Assembly (NCBI GenBank): GCA_018671245.1
Contig: JABHIB010000002.1
Location: 1-64,000, forward strand
Length of the DNA stretch: 64,000 bases
Direction of reading: 5' to 3'
From: an archaeon
Lineage (GTDB): Archaea; Nanobdellota; Nanobdellia; SCGC-AAA011-G17; PNOQ01
This document shows, one piece after another, positions 1 to 8,836 of the stretch; positions within the stretch are counted from its first letter, which is position 1, and each line of letters begins with the position of its first letter. The notes under the pieces are model-generated. The model ran no database searches and had not been told where the DNA came from. It was given only the letters and a program-made list of their open reading frames with translations. Position numbers and translations under genes: made by a program.

Positions 1-1
1 A

Positions 2-1738
2 AATTCTCAAGATTATTGGAGTTCTACAAAACTTAGTGTTGCAACTCCTATGGACTGGAATGTTAATAGTATTACTGCAAATGTTTGGGAAGGTTCTTTT
101 GGTGATGAACAATTATATTTATTTGTAATTGATTCGGAGGGTGAAGTAAGTAATGGCGCTCCTATAAGTTTTGGTTCTACAAGTCAAACTCCATTTTGTG
201 AAGATGGAATTTGTAATGGTGTAGAAAATTGTAATTCTTGTGAACAGGATTGCGAAGTTTGTCAAGAGTGTGTTAATGATCAGTTAATAACTGGTTGGTG
301 TGATTGTAATGGAACTAATTATCAAATAGGTTATTGTTGTGAGGGAGTTTATCAAGTTGAGTTTTGTGGACAAACTCAGACAGAAGTGATAATTGATAAT
401 GATGATATAAATACTGATTCTAATGGTAATTGGTTATCTTCAACACATTATCCTCTTTATTATGGTGATAACTATCTCTATTCTACTCCTGAATCTCAGG
501 AAGGTTTGTGGTTTGAGTGGAGTACAGATAATTTATATCCCGGATTGTATAATGTCCTTGTTTCATGGACAAATTCTCCAGGAAGGCCTTATGATGTTTC
601 TTATGAAATTACTCATGCTGATGGTGTCGATTTAGTCGAGAATGTAGATCATAGGGTCAGTGAAACTTTATGGAACCAGATTGGTCAATATAACTTTAGT
701 AATGAAGGTTCTGTTAGGGTAATAAGTGGTTCTACAGGTCCAAGTGAGGGTACTTGTGCTGATGCTGTCAAATTTTTTAAAGTTGATAACTCAGGCTGTA
801 CTTCGGATTCTCAGTGTACTGATTATGATATTTGTACTGATGATGTTTGTTCTAATGGAGTTTGTCAAAATAATAACAATGTTGCTCCTTGTGATGATAG
901 TGATCTTTGTACTGAAAATGATGTTTGTTCTAATGGGATTTGTGAGGGGACCTTGAAAGATTGTTCTGGAAATGATTTTGATGAGATTGCTAGTTGTAAT
1001 GGTGTTCCTGATGGATTGAACTTTACATGGGATTATCTTGCCGAGTTTGATTCTGTTTGTCAGACAGGAGTTTGTACAATTGGAGATAGTACATTGGAAC
1101 ATAGTTGCAACATTGAAATTTGCGGTGCTGAGTGTGAGAGTGATATTGGTTGTCAGGATACAAATCCTCTTACTGAAGATTTTTGTAATTCTAGTTGTGA
1201 ATGTGAACATATATCTCAAGAAATTATATCTCAAACTATAATAATTAAATCAGGTTGGAATGTTATTTCTGTTAATATATCAACTAATTTACCCTCTTCT
1301 GAATTAGAACCTCATTTAGTATTATCGTATGGTGAGAGAGGTTGGGAAAGAGTTTCTGAAGTTTTGGAACCTTTAAAGGCATATTATGTTTATTCTGTTT
1401 CTAGCGAGGATATTATTTATCCTTTTGAAGGAATTAGTTTAGGTTCAGAATATAAGTATGGTTTGATTGATATGGGCTGGAATTTATTTTCTGTTTCTAT
1501 TCCTGGAACATTTAATGGATTATATCCTGAGTTTGATGAGACTTTTGGATTATATGAAATTAACATTGTTGAAGGAGATTTTAGTTTTAATAGATTGAAT
1601 GTTACTAATGATATTTTACAACCTGGCCATTATTATTGGATTGATACAGGGAGTGAATTAGGGTCTCCATTAGGGTATCAGAGTGGGATAGTCGGGATCA
1701 TTCTTGAAGTTATTAGATATTTTAAAAATATAATATAA
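2..1738 (+). CDS. Secreted Cys-rich protein with golvesin-like domain, 5' end outside window
   Basis: The reading frame is open from base 2, so the gene begins before the window. The ATG at 50 is probably internal, and residue numbers here count from it. In order there is a Cys-rich segment (about 49-107), a golvesin C-terminal-like beta domain (about 112-249, with VIIDNDD, PGLYNVLVSWT and ADAVKFFKV), a second Cys-rich stretch with two related CSNG(V/I)C units (about 255-365), and a C-terminal part with two GWN motifs (SGWNVISV, MGWNLFSV). Such mosaics are typical of exported archaeal and bacterial surface proteins, and the many cysteines imply disulfides outside the cell. No C-terminal membrane anchor is clear. 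Substrate or partner is unknown. The domain calls are by eye. Confidence 0.75.
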   Translation, partial: NSQDYWSSTKLSVATPMDWNVNSITANVWEGSFGDEQLYLFVIDSEGEVSNGAPISFGSTSQTPFCEDGICNGVENCNSCEQDCEVCQECVNDQLITGWCDCNGTNYQIGYCCEGVYQVEFCGQTQTEVIIDNDDINTDSNGNWLSSTHYPLYYGDNYLYSTPESQEGLWFEWSTDNLYPGLYNVLVSWTNSPGRPYDVSYEITHADGVDLVENVDHRVSETLWNQIGQYNFSNEGSVRVISGSTGPSEGTCADAVKFFKVDNSGCTSDSQCTDYDICTDDVCSNGVCQNNNNVAPCDDSDLCTENDVCSNGICEGTLKDCSGNDFDEIASCNGVPDGLNFTWDYLAEFDSVCQTGVCTIGDSTLEHSCNIEICGAECESDIGCQDTNPLTEDFCNSSCECEHISQEIISQTIIIKSGWNVISVNISTNLPSSELEPHLVLSYGERGWERVSEVLEPLKAYYVYSVSSEDIIYPFEGISLGSEYKYGLIDMGWNLFSVSIPGTFNGLYPEFDETFGLYEINIVEGDFSFNRLNVTNDILQPGHYYWIDTGSELGSPLGYQSGIVGIILEVIRYFKNII

Positions 1739-1775
1739 GATAGTTTTAAATAGAAGTTTTTTCTTTTTTATCTTT

Positions 1776-2255
1776 ATGAAAACTATTTGTGTAACTGGTG
1801 CTGTTGGAACAGGTAAAACTGAGGTTTCTAAAAAATTGGCCAGACATTTGAAATTTGATTATTTAGATGTTACTAAATTAATAAAAAAAGAGAAAATAAG
1901 TTGTGGATATGATAAGGAAAATAAATGTGATATAATTGATACCAAAGAATTAAATAAAATTTTGATTAAAAAGATAAAGGAGTCAGAAGGATTAATTATC
2001 GATTCTCATATGAGTCATTATTTGCCAAAAAGAGTTGTTGATCTTTGCATTGTTACTAAATGTGATATTGAGGTTTTAAATAAAAGATTAAAAAAGAGAA
2101 GATATTTAAAAGCAAAAATAAAATCTAATCTTGAGGCAGAGATATTTGATGTTTGTTTATTGGAAGTTAAAAAGAAAAAACACAATGTTTTAGTTATTGA
2201 TACTAGTAAGGGTATAAAAATAAGGGAGATTATAAATTATATAAAAAATGCATGA
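1776..2255 (+). CDS. AK6/Fap7-type adenylate kinase-like NTPase
   Basis: 159 residues with an N-terminal P-loop GAVGTGKT (residues 8-15) and the DSHMSHYLP segment characteristic of the AK6/Fap7 (hCINAP) family rather than bacterial Adk. Family members bind ATP, have adenylate kinase/ATPase activity and in eukaryotes assist 40S maturation; archaeal relatives are thought to have a similar ribosome-linked role. The C-terminal part is Lys-rich. A TTTTAAAT box A lies about 30 nt before the ATG, which fits a leaderless mRNA. The stop overlaps the next gene by 8 bp, so the two are probably co-transcribed. Confidence 0.85.
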   Translation: MKTICVTGAVGTGKTEVSKKLARHLKFDYLDVTKLIKKEKISCGYDKENKCDIIDTKELNKILIKKIKESEGLIIDSHMSHYLPKRVVDLCIVTKCDIEVLNKRLKKRRYLKAKIKSNLEAEIFDVCLLEVKKKKHNVLVIDTSKGIKIREIINYIKNA

Positions 2256-2985
2256 ACTTGTATATATTTTGGGAGCTACACTTTTTGTTAGTTTAATTTC
2301 GTTTGTTGGAGTTTTTACTCTTGCAATGAAGAAAAAGGATCTAGAGAAATCAATATTATTGTTAGTTGCTCTTTCTGCAGGTGCTTTAATGGGTGGAGCT
2401 TTTCTACATTTGATTCCAGAGGCTGTTGAAAGTTCAGTTGGAGATAATGTATTTTTATTTGTATTGATAGGTTTTATAGCCTTCTTTTTTATTGAGAAAG
2501 TGCTTCATTGGAGACATTGCCACAAGGATCATTGCGAAGTACATAGTTTTGCTTATATGAATATTTTTGGAGATGGAGTTCATAATTTTATTGATGGATT
2601 AATTATAGCTGTAAGTTTTATGATAGATGTTCAAGTAGGTATTGTTTCAACAACTGCTATAATCTTACACGAAGTTCCGCAAGAAATTGGAGATTTCGGA
2701 GTTTTATTACACGGAGGATTTAGTAAGGTTAAGGCTCTTGTTTTAAATTTTATTTCTGCAGTTACTGCTATTGTAGGAGGAGTTGTAGGATATCTTCTGT
2801 CTGGGGTTGCTGAAACATTCACTTTAATTTTATTACCTTTTGCAGCTGGAGGATTTATTTATATAGCTGCTTCGGATTTAATTCCTGAGTTGAGACAGGA
2901 GAAAGACATCTGGAAGTCTTCGTTAATTTTTTTGGTTTTTTTGATAGGTATTTTCTTAATGTATGCAGTTAAGTTTTTAGAGTGA
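2248..2985 (+). CDS. ZIP family divalent metal transporter
   Basis: 245 residues with about eight hydrophobic segments. The two ZIP metal-site motifs are present: HNFIDG (from about residue 112, TM IV) and HEVPQEIGDF (from about residue 141, TM V). A short His/Cys-rich cytoplasmic loop (HWRHCHKDHCEVH, about residues 89-101) could sense or bind metal. ZIP proteins move Zn2+, Fe2+ or Mn2+ into the cytoplasm; the metal cannot be told from sequence. It overlaps the upstream kinase gene by 8 bp in a different frame. Confidence 0.9.
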   Translation: MHELVYILGATLFVSLISFVGVFTLAMKKKDLEKSILLLVALSAGALMGGAFLHLIPEAVESSVGDNVFLFVLIGFIAFFFIEKVLHWRHCHKDHCEVHSFAYMNIFGDGVHNFIDGLIIAVSFMIDVQVGIVSTTAIILHEVPQEIGDFGVLLHGGFSKVKALVLNFISAVTAIVGGVVGYLLSGVAETFTLILLPFAAGGFIYIAASDLIPELRQEKDIWKSSLIFLVFLIGIFLMYAVKFLE

Positions 2986-3026
2986 TTTTAGTTAGTTTTT
3001 TAAATTAAAATTATTGTGTGTTAATT

Positions 3027-3554
3027 ATGAAACAATTTGTTTTTAAACAGGATATAGGATTTGAAAAACATCTCGGTATAGAAACTGAGAGGATTTCTAT
3101 AATTGAACCTCCTGTTAAGAGTTTTCATAATATGGTTAAAAAAGCTAAAGGGCCAGTTATTATTTTGGGTGGTGATGAGAAAATCAATAGATTGGCTGTT
3201 GAGAATAAGAAAGTAAGTATTTTATTGAGTCCAGAAAGAAATGATAGAAAAGATTCATTATTTATTAGGAGAAGTGGATTAAATCAAGTTCTTTGCAAAT
3301 TGGCTGCGAAAAATAATGTTTCAGTAGGTTTTGATTTTAGTTCTGTGTTGAAAAGTTCTGAAAAAAAGCGAGCTAGGATAATTGGGAGAATGGCACAAAA
3401 TGTTAAGTTGTGTAGGAAGTATAAAGTTGGAATAGTTGTTGCTAGTTTTGCTTCAAATAAATTTGAATTGAGAAGTAATGATTCTTTGAGATCTTTTTGT
3501 AAGGTCATTGGAATGGATACTAAACAAATAAAGTCGATTTTTGGAAAAATTTAA
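3027..3554 (+). CDS. rnp3: RNase P protein component 3 (Rpp30)
   Basis: Recognised from the Rpp30 core: LLSPERNDRK, SGLNQVLCKLAAKN, GRMAQNVKLCRKYKVG and VASFAS. This is a PHP-like TIM-barrel protein that pairs with Pop5 in archaeal RNase P to process tRNA 5' ends. Pop5 is encoded 1.3 kb downstream. A GTG at 3018 would add three residues, but the ATG at 3027 begins the conserved region (MKQFVFKQ) and is preferred. At about 175 residues it is somewhat short for the family. Confidence 0.88.
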   Translation: MKQFVFKQDIGFEKHLGIETERISIIEPPVKSFHNMVKKAKGPVIILGGDEKINRLAVENKKVSILLSPERNDRKDSLFIRRSGLNQVLCKLAAKNNVSVGFDFSSVLKSSEKKRARIIGRMAQNVKLCRKYKVGIVVASFASNKFELRSNDSLRSFCKVIGMDTKQIKSIFGKI

Positions 3555-3561
3555 CGAAAGT

Positions 3562-3569
3562 TTTATAAA
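3562..3569 (+). promoter_or_regulatory. Box A promoter (TTTATAAA)
   Basis: A perfect TTTATAAA about 22 nt before the ATG at 3592. It lies just after the end of rnp3 and supports the 3592 start over the overlapping TTG at 3541. Confidence 0.6.
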
Positions 3570-3591
3570 GATTTTACTCAATAAGTGGTAT

Positions 3592-4233
3592 ATGGAAGAA
3601 GAGGTACAAATAAATTTTGTTCGACCTATGTTGGTTCTTAAAATTAGGGAAACTTATAAGGCTCCTTATCATAAGAATAAATATATTTCTGTAAAAAAAC
3701 CTGATGTTATGGATAAGTCTGGTTTTAAAAAATTGATTCAGGGATATACATCAAATTGGTCTAGCGGGATTTATGATTTACAATATTTACAATCTAAGCG
3801 AACTAAGATGTTTAATGAGATGTATGCTACTTTTGTTAGATTCGATGTTAGAGATGGAAAAGTTGTAAAGTTTTGGAAGTTGTCGCCATATTCTAAAAAA
3901 GAATACCCTTGCTGGGAGTATTTCAGAGAGGGCCTAAGGAGAAGGAAGGAAATGAAAAAGAAAGCATTAAAGAAAAAAGCGGTGAAGAAAAAACCGGTTA
4001 AAAAGAAAGTAATTAAAAAAACAGCTGTAAAAAAGAAAGTGGTTAAGAAGAAGCTTGTTAAGAAACCAGTTGTTAAGAAAGTTATTAAGAAAAAACCGGC
4101 AAAAAAAACAGTTAAGAAAGTAGTAAAAAAAGCAGTAAAAAAGGCAGTTAAGAAAGTTGTTAAGAAGAAGCCTGTTAAGAAAAAGATTGCTAAGAAAAAA
4201 ACTGTTAAGAAGAAGCCTGCTAAGAAAAAGTAA
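3592..4233 (+). CDS. Hypothetical protein with long Lys-rich (KKxVKK) C-terminal tail
   Basis: 213 residues. The N-terminal ~115 residues look globular and basic (aromatic-rich, with WSSGIYDLQYL and VRFDVRDGKVVKFWKLSPYSKK) and I do not recognise them. The remaining ~95 residues are an almost pure KKxVKKKxxKKK array, like histone H1 or the tails of some bacterial HU/AlgP proteins, so non-specific nucleic-acid binding is likely (inference). It sits between the two RNase P protein genes rnp3 and rnp2, with its own box A at 3562. The TTG start at 3541 would overlap rnp3 and lacks support. A terminator-like hairpin follows the stop. Confidence 0.8.
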   Translation: MEEEVQINFVRPMLVLKIRETYKAPYHKNKYISVKKPDVMDKSGFKKLIQGYTSNWSSGIYDLQYLQSKRTKMFNEMYATFVRFDVRDGKVVKFWKLSPYSKKEYPCWEYFREGLRRRKEMKKKALKKKAVKKKPVKKKVIKKTAVKKKVVKKKLVKKPVVKKVIKKKPAKKTVKKVVKKAVKKAVKKVVKKKPVKKKIAKKKTVKKKPAKKK

Positions 4234-4251
4234 ATAACGATCTTAAAATTG

Positions 4252-4290
4252 TGGTTTAGTTTTAAACCATTTTTATTTTTTTATTTTTTT
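4252..4290. terminator. Hairpin plus T-tract between convergent genes
   Basis: A perfect 7-bp inverted repeat (TGGTTTA at 4252-4258 and TAAACCA at 4263-4269, 4-nt loop) is followed on the + strand by a T-rich run to about 4290. It sits in the 65-bp gap between two convergent genes. Archaeal termination mainly needs T-tracts, so the hairpin may be incidental. Confidence 0.5.
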
Positions 4291-4298
4291 ATAAAAAA

Positions 4299-4700
4299 CT
4301 ATTTGTTATATTTTTTTAGAAATTCTTGTTCATTATTAAATTTTGGAAAATCTTTATGATGCCTTGGAGTAAGAAAACTTTCATCATCTTCATGTTTTAT
4401 TCCACACCAATATATTTCACTCCTTCCTGCTATTTCTGTAGCATAGTTAAGTAATCCATTAGTGTATCCACAGTATGTGCAGTTAATTTTCTCAATTTTA
4501 TTTAGATATCTTAGTTTCTTCCGGTCCATCTTTATATATTTTGATCTGTCAACTAAATCTAGATTACATAGTCTAAATCCTATATTGTGATAAAGCTCTA
4601 ATGATATGTCCATTATCACTGCAGGAATAATAAAAGGATATAAAACTAGTGCAGTCAAACTATGTTTCAATTTCATATTTTCTTTTAGCTTGTAATCCAT
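4299..4700 (-). CDS. Small membrane-associated protein with CxYC and YWCGIKH motifs
   Basis: 133 residues. One hydrophobic segment near the N-terminus (about 13-33) is followed by a soluble part with CTYCGY, EIAGRSEIYWCGIKH and a charged C-terminus. The C-x2-C plus YWC-x-I-K-H pattern recurs in small conserved hypothetical proteins and could form a metal site. I know no assigned function. A TTTAAA-like box A (about 4723-4730, minus strand) sits about 27 nt before the ATG. Confidence 0.7.
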   Translation of the reverse strand: MDYKLKENMKLKHSLTALVLYPFIIPAVIMDISLELYHNIGFRLCNLDLVDRSKYIKMDRKKLRYLNKIEKINCTYCGYTNGLLNYATEIAGRSEIYWCGIKHEDDESFLTPRHHKDFPKFNNEQEFLKKYNK

Positions 4701-4864
4701 TTTATCTATAAATTATTCATATCATTTAAACTTTATTATTATTTTTATCAAATTCTAGGTTTTTTGGTATGTATTAATTATAGAAAATTTTATAAAGTGA
4801 TTTATTTTATGTTTCGTTGAATAGAGAGAAGCAAAACACGGCGACTTCTCGGGTATATAATAAT

Positions 4865-5215
4865 ATGAAACCCATGCTGCCAACACTAAAAGAAAAGAAA
4901 AGATACATTGTGTTTGAGATAATTTCAGATGAAAAGATAAGTAGTATATTAGCAAAAAAAACTATTAGTGATGATTGTTTGAAATTTCTTGGAGAATTAG
5001 GTGTATCTCGAAGTGGTTTGATGATCATAAGTGACCAATTTAAAGATAATATTGGAATAGTTAAGGCCAATAATAAGTATGTAGATGAAGTAAAAACAGC
5101 ATTATCTTTAATAAAAAAGATCGATAACAAAAAAGTCATAGTAAACACAATAGGAGTATCTGGCACATTAAAAAAAGCAAAAATCAAATTTATTGAAAAA
5201 ATGGAGGCAAAATAA
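4865..5215 (+). CDS. rnp2: RNase P protein component 2 (Pop5/Rpp14)
   Basis: 116 residues beginning MKPMLPTLKEKKRYIVFEI, matching the usual archaeal Pop5 N-terminus. That is why the ATG at 4865 is chosen over an upstream TTG at 4817. Pop5 has a ferredoxin-like fold and forms a heterotetramer with Rpp30 on the catalytic domain of RNase P RNA. It is the first gene of a tight operon with psmA (3 nt gap), SBDS and exosome genes, the conserved archaeal RNA-processing superoperon. Confidence 0.85.
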   Translation: MKPMLPTLKEKKRYIVFEIISDEKISSILAKKTISDDCLKFLGELGVSRSGLMIISDQFKDNIGIVKANNKYVDEVKTALSLIKKIDNKKVIVNTIGVSGTLKKAKIKFIEKMEAK

Positions 5216-5218
5216 AAA

Positions 5219-5941
5219 ATGCAACAAGGTAACTCAGTAACTCATCAAATGATGGGGTACGATAGGGCAAGTATGTTTAGTCCTGATGGAAGATTATTTC
5301 AGGTAGAATATGCTAAAAAGACAGTAAAACAAGGGACTGCAGTACTAGGAATGGTCTGTAGTGATGGTGTTCTTCTAGTAGCTGATAGAAGGGTTCTAGA
5401 TAGATTGATAGTTTCTCAAACAGTTGAGAAAATATTTCAAGTAGATGATCATATTTCTGCTGCTGCTTGTGGTATAATGAGCGATGGTAGGATTCTTATT
5501 GAAAAATCTCAACTTTTAGCACAGCAACATAAGGTTACATATGATGAACCTATAGATGTTAGAAGTTTAGTTAAGGATATTTGTAATACAAAACAATCAT
5601 TTACACAGTATGGTGGTGCAAGGCCTTTCGGTGTTTCACTTTTGTATGCTGGAATTGATGATAAACCTAGATTATTTATGTCTGATCCCACTGGTGTTCA
5701 CTGGGAATACAGGGCAAATGCTATTGGTGAATATGAGGATGAATTAAAAGAAATTCTACTTAAAGAGTATAAAGAAACTATGACTGTTGAAGAAGGATTG
5801 AAGTTAGGTGTTGGAGCATTGAAGAGTGTTTTAGGAAAAGAGTTCAGTGTTGAAAGACTTGATGGATCATATATAAAATCTAATGAAAAGAAATTTCATA
5901 GGATCACTAAAGAAGGCTTTAAGAAAATTTTGAGGAAATAA
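5219..5941 (+). CDS. psmA: Proteasome alpha subunit
   Basis: 240 residues with the alpha-type signature at the N-terminus (YDRASMFSPDGRLFQVEYA) and the conserved core VLLVADRRV and GVSLLYAGID. It forms the outer gate rings of the 20S proteasome. There is no beta subunit in this window. The C-terminus (ILRK) has no HbYX-like end, as expected for alpha. Co-transcription with SBDS and exosome genes is conserved across archaea. Confidence 0.97.
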   Translation: MQQGNSVTHQMMGYDRASMFSPDGRLFQVEYAKKTVKQGTAVLGMVCSDGVLLVADRRVLDRLIVSQTVEKIFQVDDHISAAACGIMSDGRILIEKSQLLAQQHKVTYDEPIDVRSLVKDICNTKQSFTQYGGARPFGVSLLYAGIDDKPRLFMSDPTGVHWEYRANAIGEYEDELKEILLKEYKETMTVEEGLKLGVGALKSVLGKEFSVERLDGSYIKSNEKKFHRITKEGFKKILRK

Positions 5942-5942
5942 A

Positions 5943-6644
5943 ATGACTAATATTGAAGATGCAGTAATTGCTAGGTTAAAAACGCACGGACAAAATTTTG
6001 AGATTCTTGTAGATTGTGAAAAAGCTATAGCGTATAAACAAGGAAATGCTGAATTAAGTGATGCACTTGTTTCTGATGCTATCTATAAAGATACCAAAAA
6101 AGGAGAGCAAGCATCTGAAAGTGATTTAAAAGAAATTTTTGGTAGTGAGGATGTTAACCAAATCTCTGAAAAAATAATCAAAGATGGTGAGATTCAACTT
6201 ACTACAGAGTATAGAACAAAGTTAAGAGAGAGTAAGAAGAAAGAAGTGATTGATTTAATAGTCAGAAATGCTATGGATCCTAAAACTGGATTACCTCATC
6301 CTCCTCAAAGAATTGAGAATGCGATGAATGAAGCAGGAATTAAGATTGATGAGTTTAAAAACGCTGAATCTCAAATAAAAGACATAGTTAAAGGCATGAC
6401 TTCGGTTTTGCCTATTAGTTATGAATTGAAGAGAGTGGCTTTTACTGTTCCTGCAGAATTTACTGGGGCTAGTTATGCTGTTTTTAAAAGATATGGCACT
6501 ATCCTCAAGGAAGATTGGCAAAATGATGGAAGTTTAGTTGTCCAAGTTGAAGTTCCAGCTGGATTACAAAATAAATTGTTTGATGACATTAATCATTTGA
6601 CTCAAGGAAGAATTGAGTCACAAGTAATAGAAAAGAAAGAATAA
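5943..6644 (+). CDS. sdo1: SBDS/Sdo1 ribosome maturation protein
   Basis: 233 residues with the SBDS layout: N-terminal FYSH domain (IEDAVIARLKTHGQNFEILVDCEKA), a helical middle (DPKTGLPHPPQRIENAM) and a C-terminal ferredoxin-like domain (PAEFTGASYAVFKRYG). It acts in late 50S subunit maturation with EF-2, which is also encoded in this window. It starts 1 nt after psmA, with GAGG just upstream. Confidence 0.95.
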   Translation: MTNIEDAVIARLKTHGQNFEILVDCEKAIAYKQGNAELSDALVSDAIYKDTKKGEQASESDLKEIFGSEDVNQISEKIIKDGEIQLTTEYRTKLRESKKKEVIDLIVRNAMDPKTGLPHPPQRIENAMNEAGIKIDEFKNAESQIKDIVKGMTSVLPISYELKRVAFTVPAEFTGASYAVFKRYGTILKEDWQNDGSLVVQVEVPAGLQNKLFDDINHLTQGRIESQVIEKKE

Positions 6645-6649
6645 AAATT

Positions 6650-7351
6650 ATGGAGAAAAAAATGACGAGCAAATTATTATTTAAGGAAAGGGGCTTAGTT
6701 ATACCGGGTCAAGAATTGGCTGCAGGTATGGACTATTTGCCTGGAGTTGGCACTCTTCGAAGTGGAGATAATATAGTGTCAACATCTGTTGGACTTGGAG
6801 ACGTAAACGGAAAAGTTATTAGAGTAATTCCGTTAAAAGGAAAGTATATCCCTAAAGTTGGAGATACAGTAATAGGAAAAGTATCAGATATTCTGATTTC
6901 CGGATGGAGATTAAATATTGGTTGGGCTTTTTTAGCAGGTTTAAGACTTGCTGAAGCAAGCAGAGATTATATACCAAATGATGCTGATCTTTCTAGATAT
7001 TTTAATGTTGGGGAATATGTTGTTTGTAAAATTACAAAAATTTCAGGCACTAAATTTATTGATGTTACTGCAAAAGGTCCTGGTTTGAGAAAATTAGGTA
7101 AGGGCAGAGTCATAAGTTGTCAATCAACAAAAGTTCCTAGAATTATTGGAAAGCAAGGTAGTATGATTTCTACAATCAAAGAAGCTACTGGTTGCAATAT
7201 AACTGTAGGACAAAATGGAATTGTTTGGATTTCAGGAGAAGATTCTAAGATGGAATTTTTAGTTGAAAAAGCAATTAGAAAGATAGAAAATGAATCACAC
7301 AAATCTGGATTGACTGAAACAATTGGTCAGTTCTTAGAGGAGAATAAGTAA
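6650..7351 (+). CDS. rrp4: Exosome RNA-binding subunit Rrp4
   Basis: 233 residues with an N-terminal domain (LVIPGQELA), an S1 domain (about 60-140, VGDTVIGKVSDI) and a KH domain (about 150-215, IGKQGSMISTIKEATGC). Rrp4 forms the cap of the archaeal exosome and feeds RNA to the Rrp41-Rrp42 ring. A second in-frame ATG at 6662 is a possible start. It sits directly before rrp41 and rrp42. Confidence 0.95.
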   Translation: MEKKMTSKLLFKERGLVIPGQELAAGMDYLPGVGTLRSGDNIVSTSVGLGDVNGKVIRVIPLKGKYIPKVGDTVIGKVSDILISGWRLNIGWAFLAGLRLAEASRDYIPNDADLSRYFNVGEYVVCKITKISGTKFIDVTAKGPGLRKLGKGRVISCQSTKVPRIIGKQGSMISTIKEATGCNITVGQNGIVWISGEDSKMEFLVEKAIRKIENESHKSGLTETIGQFLEENK

Positions 7352-7352
7352 A

Positions 7353-8069
7353 ATGGCAAAGAAATTTCAAAGAAATGATAAAAGAAAAATAGATGAAATT
7401 AGGCCAATGGAAGCAAAAGTTGGAGTAGTTCCATCTGCTGAAGGAAGCGCTATGTTCAAAATGGGAAAGACTATAGCTATTGCTGCAGTTAGAGGACCTA
7501 GACAAGTTGTTCCTGCACACAAACAAAAGTCAGATAGGGGATTATTAAGATGTACATATGATCTTATGAGCTTTTCAGTTAATGATAGGAAAAGACCTGG
7601 TCCAAGTAGAAGAAGTAGTGAGATATCTATGGTAATTGAGAATTCTTTGTTACCGGCTATGGATCTATCAAAACTGCCTTATACTTCTGTTGATTTATAT
7701 GTTTATATAACTCAAGCAGATGCTGGAACAAGATGTGTTGGTATAAATGCAGCTTCTTTAGCACTTGCAGATGCTGGAATTCCTATGAAGGAATTGGTTT
7801 CTGCTGTTGCTGTTGGTAAAGTTGATGGAAATGTTATTCTTGATTTAGATAAGTTTGAAGAAGATCAAGGTGAGTTCCCAACTGATATTCCTATAGCAAT
7901 GATGCCTAAAGTTGGAAAAATAACTCTTTTACAGTTAGATGGAAAAGTTTCTCAAAAAGAATTGGATGAAGCTATGAAACTTGCTGAGAAGGGTTGTAAG
8001 GATGCACAAGAAGTTATGGAAGAAGCATTTCGTGTCAAATATGATTTGGATGGAGGGAAGAAAGAATGA
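7353..8069 (+). CDS. rrp41: Exosome catalytic subunit Rrp41
   Basis: 238 residues of RNase PH fold. RGLLRCTYDLMSFS and RKRPGPSRRSSEIS form the substrate and phosphate-binding regions, and GEFPTDIPIAMMP holds the catalytic Asp. It is the phosphorolytic 3'-5' exoribonuclease and polyadenylating subunit in the hexameric ring with Rrp42. It overlaps rrp42 by 4 bp, consistent with translational coupling of the two partners. Confidence 0.96.
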   Translation: MAKKFQRNDKRKIDEIRPMEAKVGVVPSAEGSAMFKMGKTIAIAAVRGPRQVVPAHKQKSDRGLLRCTYDLMSFSVNDRKRPGPSRRSSEISMVIENSLLPAMDLSKLPYTSVDLYVYITQADAGTRCVGINAASLALADAGIPMKELVSAVAVGKVDGNVILDLDKFEEDQGEFPTDIPIAMMPKVGKITLLQLDGKVSQKELDEAMKLAEKGCKDAQEVMEEAFRVKYDLDGGKKE

Positions 8070-8836
8070 AAAGTTACATAAAATCTTTAATAGAAAATGG
8101 TCAGAGAGTTGATGGAAGAAAATTAACTGATGTTAGAGATATTGTCATAACAAATGATGTTTCTACTAAAGCTGAGGGTTCAGCTAGAGTTAAGTGGGGA
8201 GATACAGAAGTAATTGCTGGTGTTAAAATGTCAGTTGGTACACCTTATGGTGATTCTCCTGATAAGGGAACTTTAATGGTTACTTCAGAACTTTTACCAA
8301 TGGCAAATGAAGCTTTTTCAGCTGGTCCTCCTTCAATTGAGTCTATTGAATTAGCTAGAGTAATTGATAGAGGAATTAGAGAGTCTAATATGATAGATTT
8401 GAAAAAATTATGTATTAAAGAAGGAGAAGCTGTTTGGACAGTTTTTGTTGATTTATATATAATTAATGATGCTGGTAATATTCTAGATGCTGCTGCTTTG
8501 GCTGCTGTTTCTGCATTAAAGGATTCATTAATTCCTACATTGGAAGAAGGTAATAAAGTTGATTACGATACTCCAACAAAGAATAAGTTGCCTTTGATTG
8601 AAGATAGAATACCTTTAACTTCAACTGTATTTAAGAGTGGAAATAAATTATTTGTTGATCCAGTTTTAGAAGAAACAAGTGAAGTTGATGCAAGAGTAAC
8701 GATAGGAATCTCAGCAAGTGGAGATATCAATGCTATGCAAAAAGGTGGAGCAGGTTTTTTCACAATAGATGAAGTTAATGAAGCTGTAAAGATGGCTAAG
8801 GTTGTCACAGATTCGTTGAGGAAGATTTTAAAGTGA
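8066..8836 (+). CDS. rrp42: Exosome ring subunit Rrp42
   Basis: 256 residues of RNase PH fold (GQRVDGRKLTDVRDI, EGSARVKWGDTEVIAGVK). Rrp42 is catalytically inactive but needed to complete the Rrp41 active sites. It overlaps rrp41 by 4 bp and the next gene, rpoK, by 4 bp. In many archaea rpl37ae follows rrp42; here rpoK does. Confidence 0.95.
   Translation: MKSYIKSLIENGQRVDGRKLTDVRDIVITNDVSTKAEGSARVKWGDTEVIAGVKMSVGTPYGDSPDKGTLMVTSELLPMANEAFSAGPPSIESIELARVIDRGIRESNMIDLKKLCIKEGEAVWTVFVDLYIINDAGNILDAAALAAVSALKDSLIPTLEEGNKVDYDTPTKNKLPLIEDRIPLTSTVFKSGNKLFVDPVLEETSEVDARVTIGISASGDINAMQKGGAGFFTIDEVNEAVKMAKVVTDSLRKILK

Noticed and set aside
791-1234. Minus-strand 147-codon frame
   Set aside because: It is the shadow of the Cys-rich secreted protein; Thr/Ile-rich low complexity.
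4807-5187. Minus-strand 126-codon frame opposite Pop5
   Set aside because: The + strand Pop5 is clearly homologous to a known family and in a conserved operon.
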